From Alopecurus myosuroides (taxonomy: Eukaryota > Streptophyta > Magnoliopsida > Poales > Poaceae), in contig CM054060.1 of assembly GCA_028641055.1 (NCBI GenBank), positions 61,161,371 to 61,225,370 of the forward strand: 64,000 nt of DNA. The letters run 5' to 3'. The notes under the pieces were generated by a model. It was not told the origin of the DNA and did not search any database. It saw only the letters and a list, made by a program, of their open reading frames with translations. Within the stretch, counting starts at the first letter, position 1. Each line of letters begins with the position of its first letter. Position numbers and translations under genes: made by a program. Shown piece after piece: positions 23,336-35,163 of this stretch.

Positions 23336-25132
23336 TTTTGTACATTAATACTAGTCAATTCAAGCACGACCAAGGAAACACCTTTGGATGCTGATGTCGA
23401 TGAGCTCCTGGACGACAGCATCAAGGCTGCTACAGTTCGCCTTGGTGGCGAGCATCTTGGGAGCACGAAACTCATACAGCTTCCTCGCTGGGCCGATCAC
23501 TGCCTGGTGTAAGGCGTGGCAGCAAGATTCAGTCAACTCGATACAAGGAATAGGGTATGACTTAACTCTCAACGGAAAGGCAATACTGCTGCTACACGTA
23601 GCTATGCAAAAATAGATCAAACTATGAAGCTGCATATATATTTCAAGTACTACTATGGACAAGAGACAAGAATCCAATACTGGAAAAAGGAATAGATATG
23701 ACATGCAACAAGGCTCGTGATAAGATAAAAAGTTTTGCATAGGTGTTGACTCCATCCATCATGCATGCTTTGCCTGAAACCCGACCATCCATCACCCTCA
23801 CCATGTTATCCTCGTCGTCCACGCCTCGGTCGACCCGGTCCCGGAAAGTAATGCACCACAACATTGCTCATAGCATACAGTTGATATCTACACACAAAAA
23901 AATTAACATGGTAATCAAACACACAAAGTTGATACTTGGAAAATAGCAACAATAACCCACATGTAAGCTACTTGACTAGAATAATTTCAAAATCTGCAAC
24001 CAAAAGTTTCACTTGAGTAAGAATAATAAAAAGAGTTTATGTTGATTTCCTGCCTTGCTGGTGACTGATCAAAATTGTGTACAAATAATGCACCCAACAA
24101 ATTTACATAAAGGGATGCGTTTGTGGTGCAAACATACGTGCACACATGAGCCGATTAAAAAGGGTTTTACACCTACAAAGATGCGTGCAAGTTGTTCTGG
24201 TGCAGTGCAGTGAAAGAGATATGGTGCAGATGGTTTCCAAGCGTCCTGCATCCTACGGATAATCAGGTTGTGTAGAAGTGGTAACTATATCCTACACAAA
24301 ATCCCGATGAAGCTGTATATCGGGCAGATTTCTGCCCCCAATGATACGAGATGCACAATCAAATCATGCATTCACGGCCAGGGAATCCAGGAACACATCC
24401 AATCTAGCAAGAGATGAGATATTGAGATGCATCCCACACAATAATCTAATCTGATGGAGAAGAGAGATAGATAGAGGAAGAGAGAGCAGTACGCAAAAGT
24501 AGACGCAGATGTCCTCCCAGCTGCAGGGGCCGCTGTCCTCTGGCTTACAGCTTCAAGCCGTGGCTTTGAAGGCAAGCTTCGACTACAACAACTTCTCCTC
24601 GTCGTCCCTGATGCCATGGTCCCGGTGCAGGTCGGCAGAGGAACAGCCGCGGGAGAGGAGGGCCAAGGGCGGGCCTCTTGGAGCGCATCGCGTTTTCCTG
24701 GAGGCGATGACTGTACAGACACTGTCCCAGGAACCGAGCGTGGCCACGACGCGCGGCTGCACTCGACAAGCTCCCCGAGGCTAGCCTGGACCGCGAGGCC
24801 ACACAGACAGCAGCCTCGCCGCCGACAGCCTCATAGCCCCCCGCCTTTCCTCTGTCGATTTTAGCCGCCGCCGCCATGTTCCAGCATCTGAGCGAGGGTT
24901 TGAGGTGGAACAGCGATTCGATGTTTCCCCACAGTGGAACCGGGAGAGGAGGATCCGACGGCGGGGCGGTGGTCTGCGGCGCGGGGAGTGGCCGGATTGA
25001 ACCGCGAGGAGGCGGCAGAAAAAGGGGATCGGGGAGATGGTGTGGGTGGGAGGAGGAAAGGGTGGAGCCGTCGAGGTGTGGTCTGCTGCGGGAGTGGTGG
25101 GTGGGGCTCGGCAGTGCCAAAGACTTGTCCAA
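23336..25132 (-). other. Possible unrecognised multi-exon gene or pseudogene
   Basis: Several minus-strand pieces look exon-like. A GC-rich open frame at 25132-24545 (start context near MAAAAKIDRGKAGG at about 24876) could be a first exon. At 24243-24172 an AG-bounded stretch reading DAWKPSAPYLFHCTAPEQL ends in a GTAG|GTGTAA donor-like site. A stretch at about 23870-23800 (ITFRDRVDRGVDDEDNM) is followed by ATG|GTGAGG. A last open stretch at 23509-23360 begins after CACCAG and ends GRA-stop, reading AVIGPARKLYEFRAPKML within it. Phases between pieces were not proved. I recognise no family. Chance open frames are a real alternative. Confidence 0.25.
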
Positions 25133-25440
25133 AATTTTGGCCTCCCGCTCAGCGCCTCAGCCCAAAATAATTTTTGGGGCCCGACAGCAAATGCGAGCAG
25201 CGGCCGCTCTTCCGAATTTTAGTTGTGGCGGGCTCCACATTTTCGGCGGCAAATCAAATATGTGCGGCAGTGAGAGTTCTCCTGAAATTCCGTTTGGACG
25301 AGCTCGCTTCCCAAATTTTGGGTGGCGAAATCGAATATGCCCGTCGCTGGAGTTCTCCCGAAATTCATCTTGGGCTAGCTCTCTTCCCGAATTTTATTTT
25401 CAACGCGGATTCTATCTCCAAAATATGTTTTGCCGTTGAC
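25133..25440 (+). repeat. Short internally repetitive stretch
   Basis: Three imperfect direct copies, about 70-80 bp apart, of a phrase of the form TCC(T/C)GAAATTC.....GGACGAGCTCGCTTCC(C/A)(A/G)AATTTT. Examples are near 25272-25320 and 25345-25400, with an earlier partial one at about 25203-25225. No coding role is seen. It lies just upstream of the possible minus-strand gene and could be part of an old DNA transposon end. Confidence 0.4.
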
Positions 25441-25663
25441 TTAGACCATCTCCAGCCATTTGCGTACTAGGGTCGTTTTTTTGTGGAAAATAGCGTCGTT
25501 TGGGAGAGTGTCGGCGCTATTTTCGGCCCGGGGAGGCGACACTTACCAGCCGTTGACTTAGACAGACATTGCACAAATTGGGACGAACACTTGTGATTCT
25601 ACAATATTTGGACGAATGTAGGCGAAGACAAAGGCGATTTAAACAGTGAAACAAAATTTCAAA

Positions 25664-26396
25664 CTAATTTAAGCCGAGGAGGTGGTAGACCTCGGTGTAA
25701 TCGTCGTCGTCGTCGCTCGGCGGCTCCTTCTTCAGGGCGGTGTAGCTACAGCTCGCCCCTGGGTCGCCGGACTTCTTCGGCGGCGCGGACACCTCCTCAG
25801 AGTTGTTCTCGAGCAGGATTATGCCACACTCTTCGGCGGTGGCAGCGTGGCGCTGCGCGGAGATCTCCTCCAGGGCGCGTCGCTGCCGCTCCATCTCCTC
25901 CGCCAAGAATTGCGAGCATGGGCTCGATGTCGTCTGTGGCCATGGAGGCGTGTTCCTCTGTCCATGTCGCCGTCATCGTCTTCTTGGAGACGTTGGCCTT
26001 CTTCTATGACCTGACGAGGCGAAGGTGGCCGCGAGGAGGCGAAGGAGCGTGACAAGTGTGCTATAGCGAGTATAGCGCCGGAGCGGCGATTCTTGTGGCT
26101 CGGGCTTGACCGGGGAGAGGAATGTCCTCGCCTCCTCGGTGCCAAGCCCGACGAACCGCGAGATGTCGTCCTGCTAAGGAGGAAGAGGGCCCGGCGGCCA
26201 TGCCCCTTGGCATCCAAGAGGCCCTTCGGAGGCATGAGAGGGACGGCAGTGGGTACACCCGCGGCGGAAAGTTGCCAGCTATGATGTGCGCCAGGACGGC
26301 CTCCATAGTCAGCCCGGGCACATAGTGCAACAAAGACTTTTCCCGGTTGGATAGGTTGCAACTGAATTTTCTCGGTGGATTGCTCATGAGTTGCAA
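25664..26396 (-). pseudogene. Broken hypothetical ORF
   Basis: Minus-strand coding-like sequence in at least two frames. The N-terminal part (26396-26061) reads MSNPPRKFSCNLSNREKSLL after a short leader. A middle part in another frame reads KKANVSKKTMTATWTEEHA (about 26009-25950). The C-terminal part (25906-25664) reads MAEEMERQRRALEEISAQRH, predicted coiled coil, ending in a DDDDDY acidic stretch. Similar proteins with an N-terminal low-complexity region and a Lys/Glu-rich coiled coil are common, often transposon-linked, in Triticeae. I cannot name this one. The frame changes suggest a pseudogene, unless introns explain them. Confidence 0.35.
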
Positions 26397-26814
26397 CTGA
26401 AATTGGGTGACGTTATCTAATTAAGAACTAAGTTAATTGATTGAGATTTAGTCTCCTACGTCGATCAGCTCCGCAGACCTCAATCATCCCGCTTGAGGCA
26501 AATTTTTCAAATTGATTTTGATTAAGTCCAATTGAAATCACAAGAAACAAGATCCAAGCACGACATGTCAATGCTAGGTGGGTCTCGCCTTATCCTTCAG
26601 CTACTTAATTAATTTCTGACTCCACAAAACATGTACATGACTCTCTCGGTCCCCAAACTAAATGTTTTCGAATACGTCGTTCTAGCACTTATCGAGCGTG
26701 CCACCCTCGCCTGGTACTACAACCCTTCATGATTGGTTGTCCCCAAATACTCAAACCCGAGGCAAAGTGGTCGAGTATATTGTTTCGACATAGACTAATT
26801 TTGTTCCAAAAATA
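26397..26814. other. Intergenic, nothing seen
   Basis: AT-rich sequence with no recognisable gene, element boundary or repeat. Confidence 0.4.
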
Positions 26815-27175
26815 GTTGTTCACTGTCATTTCATGTGTCATTACGTTATTGTGTCTTACTAGGATCTTTTAACTTATGTTGTGAAGTAGTTGTTACCTAT
26901 CATTATGTGTGCTATTACGTCATCCTGAGTTAACGTGGTCCTTATTTTATATTAAGAAATGGTTATTACATATACTTTCCATCTGTCAGTTTGTCGTCAC
27001 GTGTCATTACTTTTATGCTAGTACATTGTTATTATTGGTCATTTCATGCGTAATTTTTTTGTCCAACGTTATTATTTTATGTTAGAAGATAATTATTCAT
27101 TTCATTTGTAACGGCGTGAGCTATTATTTATGCTTGGAGATAACTGTTACATATCATTTCATATGTCATTGTTGC
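26815..27175 (+). repeat. Cluster of a roughly 65-bp motif
   Basis: About six diverged direct copies of a motif containing (G)AGATAACTGTTAC.TATCATTTCATGTGTCATT lie here, at roughly 26818, 26886, 26956, 27025, 27088 and 27141. Related copies recur at 28870-29100 and 30850-30975. No coding capacity. Between clusters (27176-28869) the DNA is plain AT-rich sequence with one G run at 27475-27486 and no gene. Confidence 0.5.
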
Positions 27176-28869
27176 GAGGCGCACATGTATGGTCGTCATT
27201 TACTGCAGCGTAACTATATATCTCCCAACACAATCACCCATGTGTGACAAAATTTCTAGTCTAGTTTGATTTCACCATCAATATATTTGTCTGTAATTGG
27301 TCAATTTTGCGTACAAGTTCTAATTGAGGCAATTTTAGAGGCGTTAGAAAGCTCACTGGAGTTGCTCCAAAGGATTTCAACTTTGGCTTAACTACCAATT
27401 AGGGGAGGCATGACAGAGTGGACAGTAACATGATGGTAATGCCAAACTTGATACAAGAAAGCCGATTTGTTTGAGGGGGGGGGGGGACAGGATGGAGTAT
27501 ATGACGGCATAGATTGATGCTACAAATGTAGCATATGAAGATGGTTGTTAGGGACAGAGATGAGGAGTGGACGACAACGCGATGAAACATTGAATACCTA
27601 GGCGATAAATTTTTTCGTTAGGTGCAGTGGGGCGGTGCGAACTGTTGCGCGAAGCGACGAGGGAAATGTAGATGGACAAGAGAGAAAGTTAAGGGCAGCG
27701 GTGCATAAACACATATCCTAGGAGAATGATTCTATCTCGTTACTAAGTTTTATATATCACAAAAAATATCGGCCTACCATCACACTAACCATCATCCTCC
27801 GAGCAGTCTACACCCTCCTTTGGAGATTTTTGCCCCGAGACCATTGCTAAGATTCACCCTCGGCTCCGCGCACCTTAAAAATCTTGGCCAAACGAGCACT
27901 AGTTAGTGATCTAGTGTGGTGAGGTACCCATTCATGCATGGTTGTCATCTCCTACAATGGTAACTATCTCCCAATCCAATCACCCATGTGTGGCAAATAT
28001 TTCTAATATAGTTTGATTTAGTCCAAACACTTGAGATACAAATGTTAATGTTGTACCCAAAACCTCGTAAACTCATGAGCCAAGCGCAACATGTCACCCC
28101 TAGGCAGGTCCCACCTCATCTGTCAACTAGTTAATCTCCAAACCTATGGCATACTTCTCTCTCGTTACCCAAACATACAACCTTCAATTGAATACTCCGA
28201 AAAGATACTCCCCCGCACCGTCCTCGTCTGCCACCTCTAGATCAGCCTAGACACCTTCTCCATTTATTGTGATTTCTAATCCCTAAAATTCCCGAGGTAG
28301 ATAGCAAAAAAGAATCTAACTACATGCATATGTTATTTTTCATGAGCCTTGTATTCAATTTGATATTTTTGGCTAAGATTTTATGATATTTCTTGCATCG
28401 GTTAACTATACTTAGGTTCTAATCATCATTTTAAGTCTCCAATGGAGCATCACTCTAGGTCGCCGACGAGAAAGAATACCTTAACGAAGCTTCGTCTCAC
28501 ACACGTCACTCGAATTTAGTTAACCACCGGCGGAACACGGTCATATAAAGTTAATTAGAACAAACTCACCTTTTTATCATTTGTTTTGCACCCGTTCTTG
28601 GCGGTGGCTATGAAACATTGTTTTCATTTTTGGAAGTAGCATACTGTTTTGGGATTTCCCGCCCAATTGTGGTGTTGGTGGCCGTAGGTACACATACGTA
28701 CAAAAGCATGTAGATCTTTTCACGCTCGTTCATGTGGGATTTATAGAGGTGTCGTGGAGAATCACCATTTGGGCACTTTCTCGCTCATTTTGGGGATATA
28801 ACACACAACTTTAGGATTTTTCAGCCCAATTTTTGCGTCAGACATAGACTAGTTCGGTGCTTTTGCATT

Positions 28870-29100
28870 AGCTGATACCAATCATTTCATGTGTTGTTTC
28901 ATTGATGCGTGTTATTATGTTCGTTATTTTGTACTAGGAGATGACTATGATCCATCATTTCATGTGCTTGTTTTTGTTTCCGCATGCTAGTTTATTGGCT
29001 ACTATCCATTATTTTCATGTGCCATTTCATTGTCGCACATTGATGCTACGAGACTGATACTACTTTTCATTTCATGACCCATTTCTCGCACACAGTTATG
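28870..29100 (+). repeat. Second cluster of the roughly 65-bp motif
   Basis: Three or four copies of the same phrase (ATGACTATGATCCATCATTTCATGTG; CTACTATCCATTATTTTCATGTG; CTACTTTTCATTTCATGACC), ending where an LTR-like sequence begins at 29113. They match the 26.8-kb cluster in orientation. Confidence 0.5.
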
Positions 29101-29112
29101 TCATGCATCAAG

Positions 29113-30570
29113 TGTTGGGGAACGCGCTACAGAAAAAAAACTAGAGCATAACCAACATCCAATGCAAGAGGAAGAGGTACCAGATCAAACCCTCGTAGAT
29201 CGAACTAGCCTAAGTTTGCGGATGACGAGGTCGACATGGAAGTAGATCCAGTCAATACCCACAATTAGAATTGTCTAATCTCGAGGAGATGTATTATCAC
29301 ACGATCAAGTGCCGCATGTGCAACACCTTCAATGATATCCACACGCATGATGTAGCGTCACAGCGTCGGCATGTGACCAAGAACATGGACAAAGAGGGGA
29401 ATCAAGTCGATGAAGATCTGATGCTCCGCGATCACCGTCTAGTTTAGATCTAAACAGGGTAGACGATTCGACATCACTCTAGCGAGGGAGAAGAGACATA
29501 GGGCATGCCGTCCCCAGGGTTTAGTTCCAGGCCATGGAGGTGATGGATACACGAGGGAAATGATCATCGATGCAAGAGGTAGTGCATGGCACGGCAGGAG
29601 CTCGCGACACAGGGTGGCGGCATGTCGGCAGCAAGGTTTTCAACGGGGAGGTGGTCAGCGAGTTGGGGAGGTAGGGATGTGAATTTTGGTGCCTTTGGGT
29701 GCCCCTTGGTCTCCTTTTATAGGTGGCCAAGCTCCTTGGGTCATCCATAAACCTGCCCAAAAGTTTGAGAGAGTTTCGGTAGGTCTCCATCAACCGAACT
29801 ATTAGAAAACTGACTACATTGTCCAATCCAAAAATCCTTGTGGACACTTGCCTTGCCCCTCGGGGCAACGTGGCTGCACCTGTTATGGAACCTTTCGGAC
29901 TTCCTAAGATAGCCTAGATAGTTCCGGACCCTTTTAGAGCCTTGTTGGACTTTTCATACTATTCTGAATCCTTCGGGTCCTTCCAAAACCTTCCATTTAT
30001 GCCATGAACAATTCCGAACACTCCCAGGACCACTCCGCACACTTCCGGAATCATCAGGGACCTCTCAGAACCATTCTTAGACCTTCCTAGCACTCTCGGA
30101 ACGCTTCTCTCTTATCTTCGTATACTACCGGCATTCCTAAATGTGGCTAGACCGTTAAGTGTGTGGCCTTATCGGTTCGTATATATGGACATGTCCGGCA
30201 CTCCATACACTACGATGATCATTAGCGGTACCTTGATTCACATAATGATCCCCACATATATCACGCATATCTTTATCATGAGAACCGATGTATTACTATC
30301 AATCGCTCATCGCATTGATTCTCGATACTTTACGAAGCCAGAGGTGAAACATTTGTGTTATCCTCATTAGCCGGCATGTATTCTTTAACCGATCCGTATT
30401 ACCGATGTTCTCTATGATCATCACCATGATCACATGTCGGGCCAGACGATGAAGACCAATTTAATACTTCCGAGGGTTTAGAGTGTATTTCTCCATCGTT
30501 AGGTATAGCAATTCCGGTAACTACCCGAATCAGAAAATCGGCATACTATCCGGTAAGAGTAAGAGTCCAA
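29113..30570 (-). mobile_element. Decayed LTR-like element (TGTTGGGGAACG type)
   Basis: Begins TGTTGGGGAACGCGCTACAG and continues with phrases familiar from a common Triticeae LTR (CCCTCGTAGATCG, repeated TTCCGGA and CTTCGGGT-like phrases at 29890-30120, CGGTTCGTATATATGGACATG). A TATA-like CCTATAAAAGGAG on the minus strand near 29715-29728 suggests the LTR faces left. No second LTR, target duplication or coding region is found, and the right end (about 30570) is approximate. Family not named. Confidence 0.5.
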
Positions 30571-30849
30571 CATTATAATTACCATGTTAACGTTTGGAGG
30601 AAACACAATGTCCACATCGTATCCAGAACTATATGTGTATATCAATTGTGCCTATCCATTGTCATTGTTCTCCAACAAATTTGACCTCATATATTATCGA
30701 CAAACTTACAACAATTTATATTATCCCCATAGTCAGGAAGTCAGGACTATCAATAACATATGCACCGGTCTTAGAGGCGAGACTGGGGATATAAAACGGT
30801 GTCTATTATTCCACACATGTTTTAGGGTTTTCATCCGAGTACGCACTAA

Positions 30850-30975
30850 CCTTATTTCATGTTAGGAGGCGGTTAATTACCCGTCATTTCATGTGTGTTT
30901 TCATCCCCATGCGGAACTAGGGTTCTTAATTCATGCTAGTTGATGACTAATACTTGTCATTTCATGTGTTGAATG
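30850..30975 (+). repeat. Third cluster of the roughly 65-bp motif
   Basis: Two copies (TTAATTACCCGTCATTTCATGTG and CTAATACTTGTCATTTCATGTG, each preceded by ATGCTAG or ATGTTAG) lie to the right of the LTR-like element. This suggests that element was inserted into one longer repeat. 30976-31850 has no recognisable gene or element. Confidence 0.45.
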
Positions 30976-31859
30976 GACATACCGTATTATTAGGCTCCAT
31001 ATTTTATAGTTCCATGCCCTTTGTGTGTGTTCCCTCATAACCATCAATTTCTATAAGCACCCTTGTGTGGTGAGCCATGCATTGATGTTATCGATGATCT
31101 TCATGATCGATGCTACCCACCTAAAGTCTAGGCCCCGCGACGCTGGATCCGTGCTTTAGCGTGAAGGAGCCACACATACATGATCATCGTCTTCTACCGG
31201 CCATTTCTGCCCAACTCAATCATCAGGCCCGAGGCCATTATTACAAATCGACTTTGATTTGTACAAACTCTCGAGATACAATATTATGATGTACCTAAAA
31301 TATATAAACTCGTGAGCCAAGCGCGGCGTGTCCCCGCTAGGTGGGCCTTACCTTATCTCTTAGATGGTAACTCTCCAACTATGCATAGCATGTCTCGCTC
31401 TTTCCGCAAACCACGCCGACATCGACTATACCCTTGAGCTTCTACTCAATCTTACGCGTCATCTTCGCCTCACTGCGTGTTACGTGTCTCACGTGTTTTT
31501 TACTCCCAAAAAACCACAGGTTTTAAGTAGTTAACTACTTGCATCGCATATCTGTCATGGGCCTTATCCGATTTGATATTTCTAATTGAGATTTCTTGCA
31601 TGCATGGGACGCTCTATGATTTCCTCCCCTTTCACACTACATACTCGGTGAACTCTACTTAAGTTCAAATCGAGATGTTTGATCTTAAACTTGAATCTGA
31701 TAGTACAAATGGACATGATTTGATACCCAAGATGGGTAAGTTGGTTAGGGGAAATTTATCTAGTATTCACTCCGTTGTGCAACCTTTTTTTTAAACGGTG
31801 GGAATAGTTTTCTAGGGCGTTTGAATTAATTGGAAAAGGGGGTACAGAAGTGAGATTGT

Positions 31860-32347
31860 TGGGCTGGAGCCCAGCCCATCCAACCGAGCCGAGCGAGGTT
31901 AGGTTAGCTCCCTCTGTCGTGCCCTTTCTCTCTCCCCGCGAATCCACTCCACTCCACCTCGATCCAATCGCGCCGCTGCCCACCCCGACCACCAGCTCCT
32001 CCGCCGCCTTTTCCCCTCGTCCGGCCACAATCCTCGCCTCCTCTGCTCCCGAGCTCTCTCTTCCCCAACGCGGAGAGCTCTCGATTTCTCCGGCTCCCCA
32101 CCGCCGACCCTCCCCCCTCGCCGCAATGCTCCACCTACCCGCCGCCGAGGTTCGGCGCTCGCCGGCAGAGGGCGAGCGTCTCCGCAGCTTTCCCCTGCGG
32201 TCCCCGACGGCAAAGCCCGCTCCATGGCATCCGGGCCAGCCGCATCGGCGGCTGCTCCCCTGGACCCGGCCACTGCGACCGCGTCTCCTCCCGGTACGCA
32301 CCGGCCACGACCACCTCGACGTTCTCCGGCGCAACTGGGAGTGGAGC
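31860..32347 (+). pseudogene. Gene-like 5' region, left part, split by an LTR element
   Basis: A GC- and CT-rich stretch typical of grass 5' UTR plus first exon lies immediately left of the young LTR element. A plus-strand ATG at 32224 (MASGPAASAAAPLDPATAT) opens a Pro/Ala/Thr-rich frame that runs to the insertion at 32347. If the insertion and one target duplication are ignored, the same frame continues from 35164 to a stop at 35298-35300, about 86 codons in all. Other frames are also open here because of base composition, so the protein is uncertain. I recognise no domain. Either a disrupted host gene or a gene fragment. Confidence 0.4.
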
Positions 32348-32827
32348 TGTTGGAATATATGTCGAATATGTGTACGAGTAGGGCTACGCTAGGACTTGTA
32401 ATTAAACGGAAGGTTAGGTGTTTGAGTCGGACACGTGTAACCTGGCCTAATATATAAAGGCACCGGGAGTAGCCCAAATAGACACGACGAAAGCTGTTAG
32501 GCTAGACACAAGATCACGAGGGGACGGTCCGGCGCCCGTGGCAGGGGCGGCCGGACCGGCGTGGCGTTGAGATCTGGTGCGTCTGTATTGCCTCGGCGGG
32601 CTTGTCGTCGATGGCGACTTGATAGCAGCAGGCGCGCAAGGGGAGCCGGCGGCTTGTGCCGGCGACCAAGGCGGCCGGTGCAGCGGTATCAATGGGGAGG
32701 AGCGCCCATAGTCATGCCCCGCAGATGTAGGCGAGTTCGCCGAACTGCGTTACCAAATCTCGGTGTTGCCATCGTGCTGTGTTTGTTTGTTCCTCGGTAA
32801 TCGACTAAGCGCCTACGATTTGTAACA
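32348..32827 (+). repeat. 5' LTR of the young element
   Basis: 480 bp, TGTTGGAATATATG to GATTTGTAACA. Contains a TATA box TATATAAAGG at 32451-32460. I found no difference from the 3' LTR on reading both through. Confidence 0.95.
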
Positions 32828-32829
32828 AG

Positions 32830-32841
32830 TGGTATCAGAGC
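32830..32841 (+). promoter_or_regulatory. Primer binding site (tRNA-iMet)
   Basis: TGGTATCAGAGC, complementary to the 3' end of plant initiator methionine tRNA. It lies 2 nt after the 5' LTR and is the expected minus-strand priming site. Confidence 0.95.
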
Positions 32842-34678
32842 GAGGTTTGAGGTCGCGTTGTGTTGATCTAGAGGAAACCGAAGAAATTGGTCAGCGGAGA
32901 CGAAAGATGTATTCGGCGGAGTCGAGGAAAGCATCAGGTCTCGTACATGGATCATGGTTTCTTGGCGGATGATAAGCAATCGGCTAGTTTGCATGCGGTG
33001 CAGATTAATCCGACCGGGCGAATCGCTAGCCTAGACGTCGTAGCATGCGGCGGGCGATCAGGCCAGCAGCAAGCAACGCGTGCTAGCTAATTGGGCTAGA
33101 GGTGCACGTGCATCCAAGGCAGGAGGCCTAATTGGCAGGGTCCAGGAACGCACGTGAAAGCTGTGTGTGTTTGGATCGATCGGGAGCTGCAATGAGCTAG
33201 CTTGCACAAGAGATTTGGTACAAGGAAAAAAAGGGAATCTGCACACCATGTTAGGTAACGTGCCATGGGACAACATATGATAGAGAAAAAGAGATTTGGG
33301 GAGTTGTGGGTCACTGCTACATGCACCCAAGGGACTACCAAAGCTGGATTTCTTTTGGATGTGTTGCTAGCTGTACACGAGAAATAACATGGAGGTGGCA
33401 GATTGATGATGCACCTAAGGAATTTGGAGTGTGTCACAGATGATCATGCATATACAGGGCGCGGACAGTGCATGACAATATGTCGGGTGTATTAGGCGCA
33501 AGGTGGAGCATGGTTGCGGTCGGATGCGTTTCGGCTGGGTTGGACTGAACAGTCTAACGGGACAGAAGACGGTGAAGATCGGCGATGACGACGTAGGAGC
33601 GTGACGGCTGATGGTGTCCGAATTCTGTGGCGTGGAAACACGTGGCGCATGCCTAAGGGCTGCGTGCTTCGACATGCGATGGCGCGGGGTTGATTCAAGA
33701 TGGTGCACACGTGCGATCTTGAGGTCGACGGGGCGCGGGGTGGACTGATCATCTACCATGGAGTCATGTTGAAGGTGGAGCTGGAGTCTAACGATTCCAC
33801 TCGGCTGATGGAGGGGCTACGGCGTAAGATATCGGAGAGTCGAAGCCTAGTCAGCGGGAAGGCGAGAAGCACGTTGGTCGGACTGGACGTCAAGGTTCGA
33901 GAGATACGTGGAACTCGGCATCGGTCGGGTAGACTGATGGTTATCTGCAGTGGGGGCTGAGATGGTGTGGGTTAGCGACCCTTGAGATCTTGGCCAAGAT
34001 TGCGGATGCTCGACGCGGTAATAGCGGCGAGGTGTGCGGTAAGCACGGGACACGGCGACGGGACGAGGCACGGACGGTCGGACAGGAGGTTTGACATGTG
34101 TGCAGGGGTTCTGAAGCAGTGTTGGCGAGTACCGGGTTCGAGTTGGTGACTGGGTCTATCGGGATTGACATCAAGTGATGGACATGAGTCGGCCATGGAG
34201 AATCTGCGAAAGCGGTGATGAGACAGTTGTCAATTTGACTGGAGATGACTTAAGGCAACGGCGAAATTTCTTCAAGGTTTCAGAGATGCAGTCAACAATA
34301 GCGATAATGATGAGTTCAGGTAACTCTTATTTGTGACACCTAATATGTGAGTTGTTCACCTTCACATGGATCAAGGACGAGGCTACCAATGTGACGATGC
34401 AACGGCGTTGTCGATATGGTGACTTTATGATCGTTGTGTGATGGCGGTGGACGGATACTCCGGAGAGTTGGGAGCACAAGACAAGAGTGAGGAAGAACTT
34501 AATTTTTGTGGGAGTATTGACTGTGGTGAAACAAGGAAGGAAGTACGGTTGCAGGTGGAGTCATATGGAGTCAAGGGAGTAGCAGCTGAGCTCATGATTA
34601 ATGGTTCAAGTCCAGGTATACAAAGATTCGGCATGACGGCTTCAAGATGGCGAAGGGAATATTCGCCAAGGTGGAGTT

Positions 34679-35158
34679 TGTTGGAATATATGTCGAATAT
34701 GTGTACGAGTAGGGCTACGCTAGGACTTGTAATTAAACGGAAGGTTAGGTGTTTGAGTCGGACACGTGTAACCTGGCCTAATATATAAAGGCACCGGGAG
34801 TAGCCCAAATAGACACGACGAAAGCTGTTAGGCTAGACACAAGATCACGAGGGGACGGTCCGGCGCCCGTGGCAGGGGCGGCCGGACCGGCGTGGCGTTG
34901 AGATCTGGTGCGTCTGTATTGCCTCGGCGGGCTTGTCGTCGATGGCGACTTGATAGCAGCAGGCGCGCAAGGGGAGCCGGCGGCTTGTGCCGGCGACCAA
35001 GGCGGCCGGTGCAGCGGTATCAATGGGGAGGAGCGCCCATAGTCATGCCCCGCAGATGTAGGCGAGTTCGCCGAACTGCGTTACCAAATCTCGGTGTTGC
35101 CATCGTGCTGTGTTTGTTTGTTCCTCGGTAATCGACTAAGCGCCTACGATTTGTAACA
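34679..35158 (+). repeat. 3' LTR of the young element
   Basis: 480 bp, the same sequence as 32348-32827, with TATA box TATATAAAGG at 34782-34791. It is followed directly by the target duplication GGAGC and the right half of the split exon. Transcription starting in this LTR would run into that sequence. Confidence 0.95.
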
Positions 35159-35163
35159 GGAGC

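Larger units (their letters stand above)
32348..35158 (+). mobile_element. Short non-autonomous LTR retrotransposon, very young
   Basis: A complete 2811-bp element: 5' LTR 32348-32827, internal 32828-34678, 3' LTR 34679-35158. The LTRs are 480 bp each and read as identical, and both start TGTTGG and end TAACA. Target duplication GGAGC flanks it at 32343-32347 and 35159-35163. TGGTATCAGAGC at 32830-32841 is a perfect initiator-methionine tRNA primer site, 2 bases after the LTR. A purine-rich AAGGTGGAGTT precedes the 3' LTR. The internal part has no gag or pol; its open frames are short and without domains, so mobilisation must have used proteins from another element. The TG...CA ends and primer site fit copia or gypsy; the superfamily is unresolved. 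Confidence 0.95.

Noticed and set aside
31850..32392. 180-codon plus-strand open frame and opposing minus-strand frames
   Set aside because: It runs into the LTR element, and the open frames on all strands follow from GC-rich composition. Only the frame that rejoins after the element was kept, at low confidence.
32830..32841. TGGTATCAGAGC as part of a tRNA gene
   Set aside because: It stands alone 2 bases after an LTR with no tRNA fold, and is the primer binding site.
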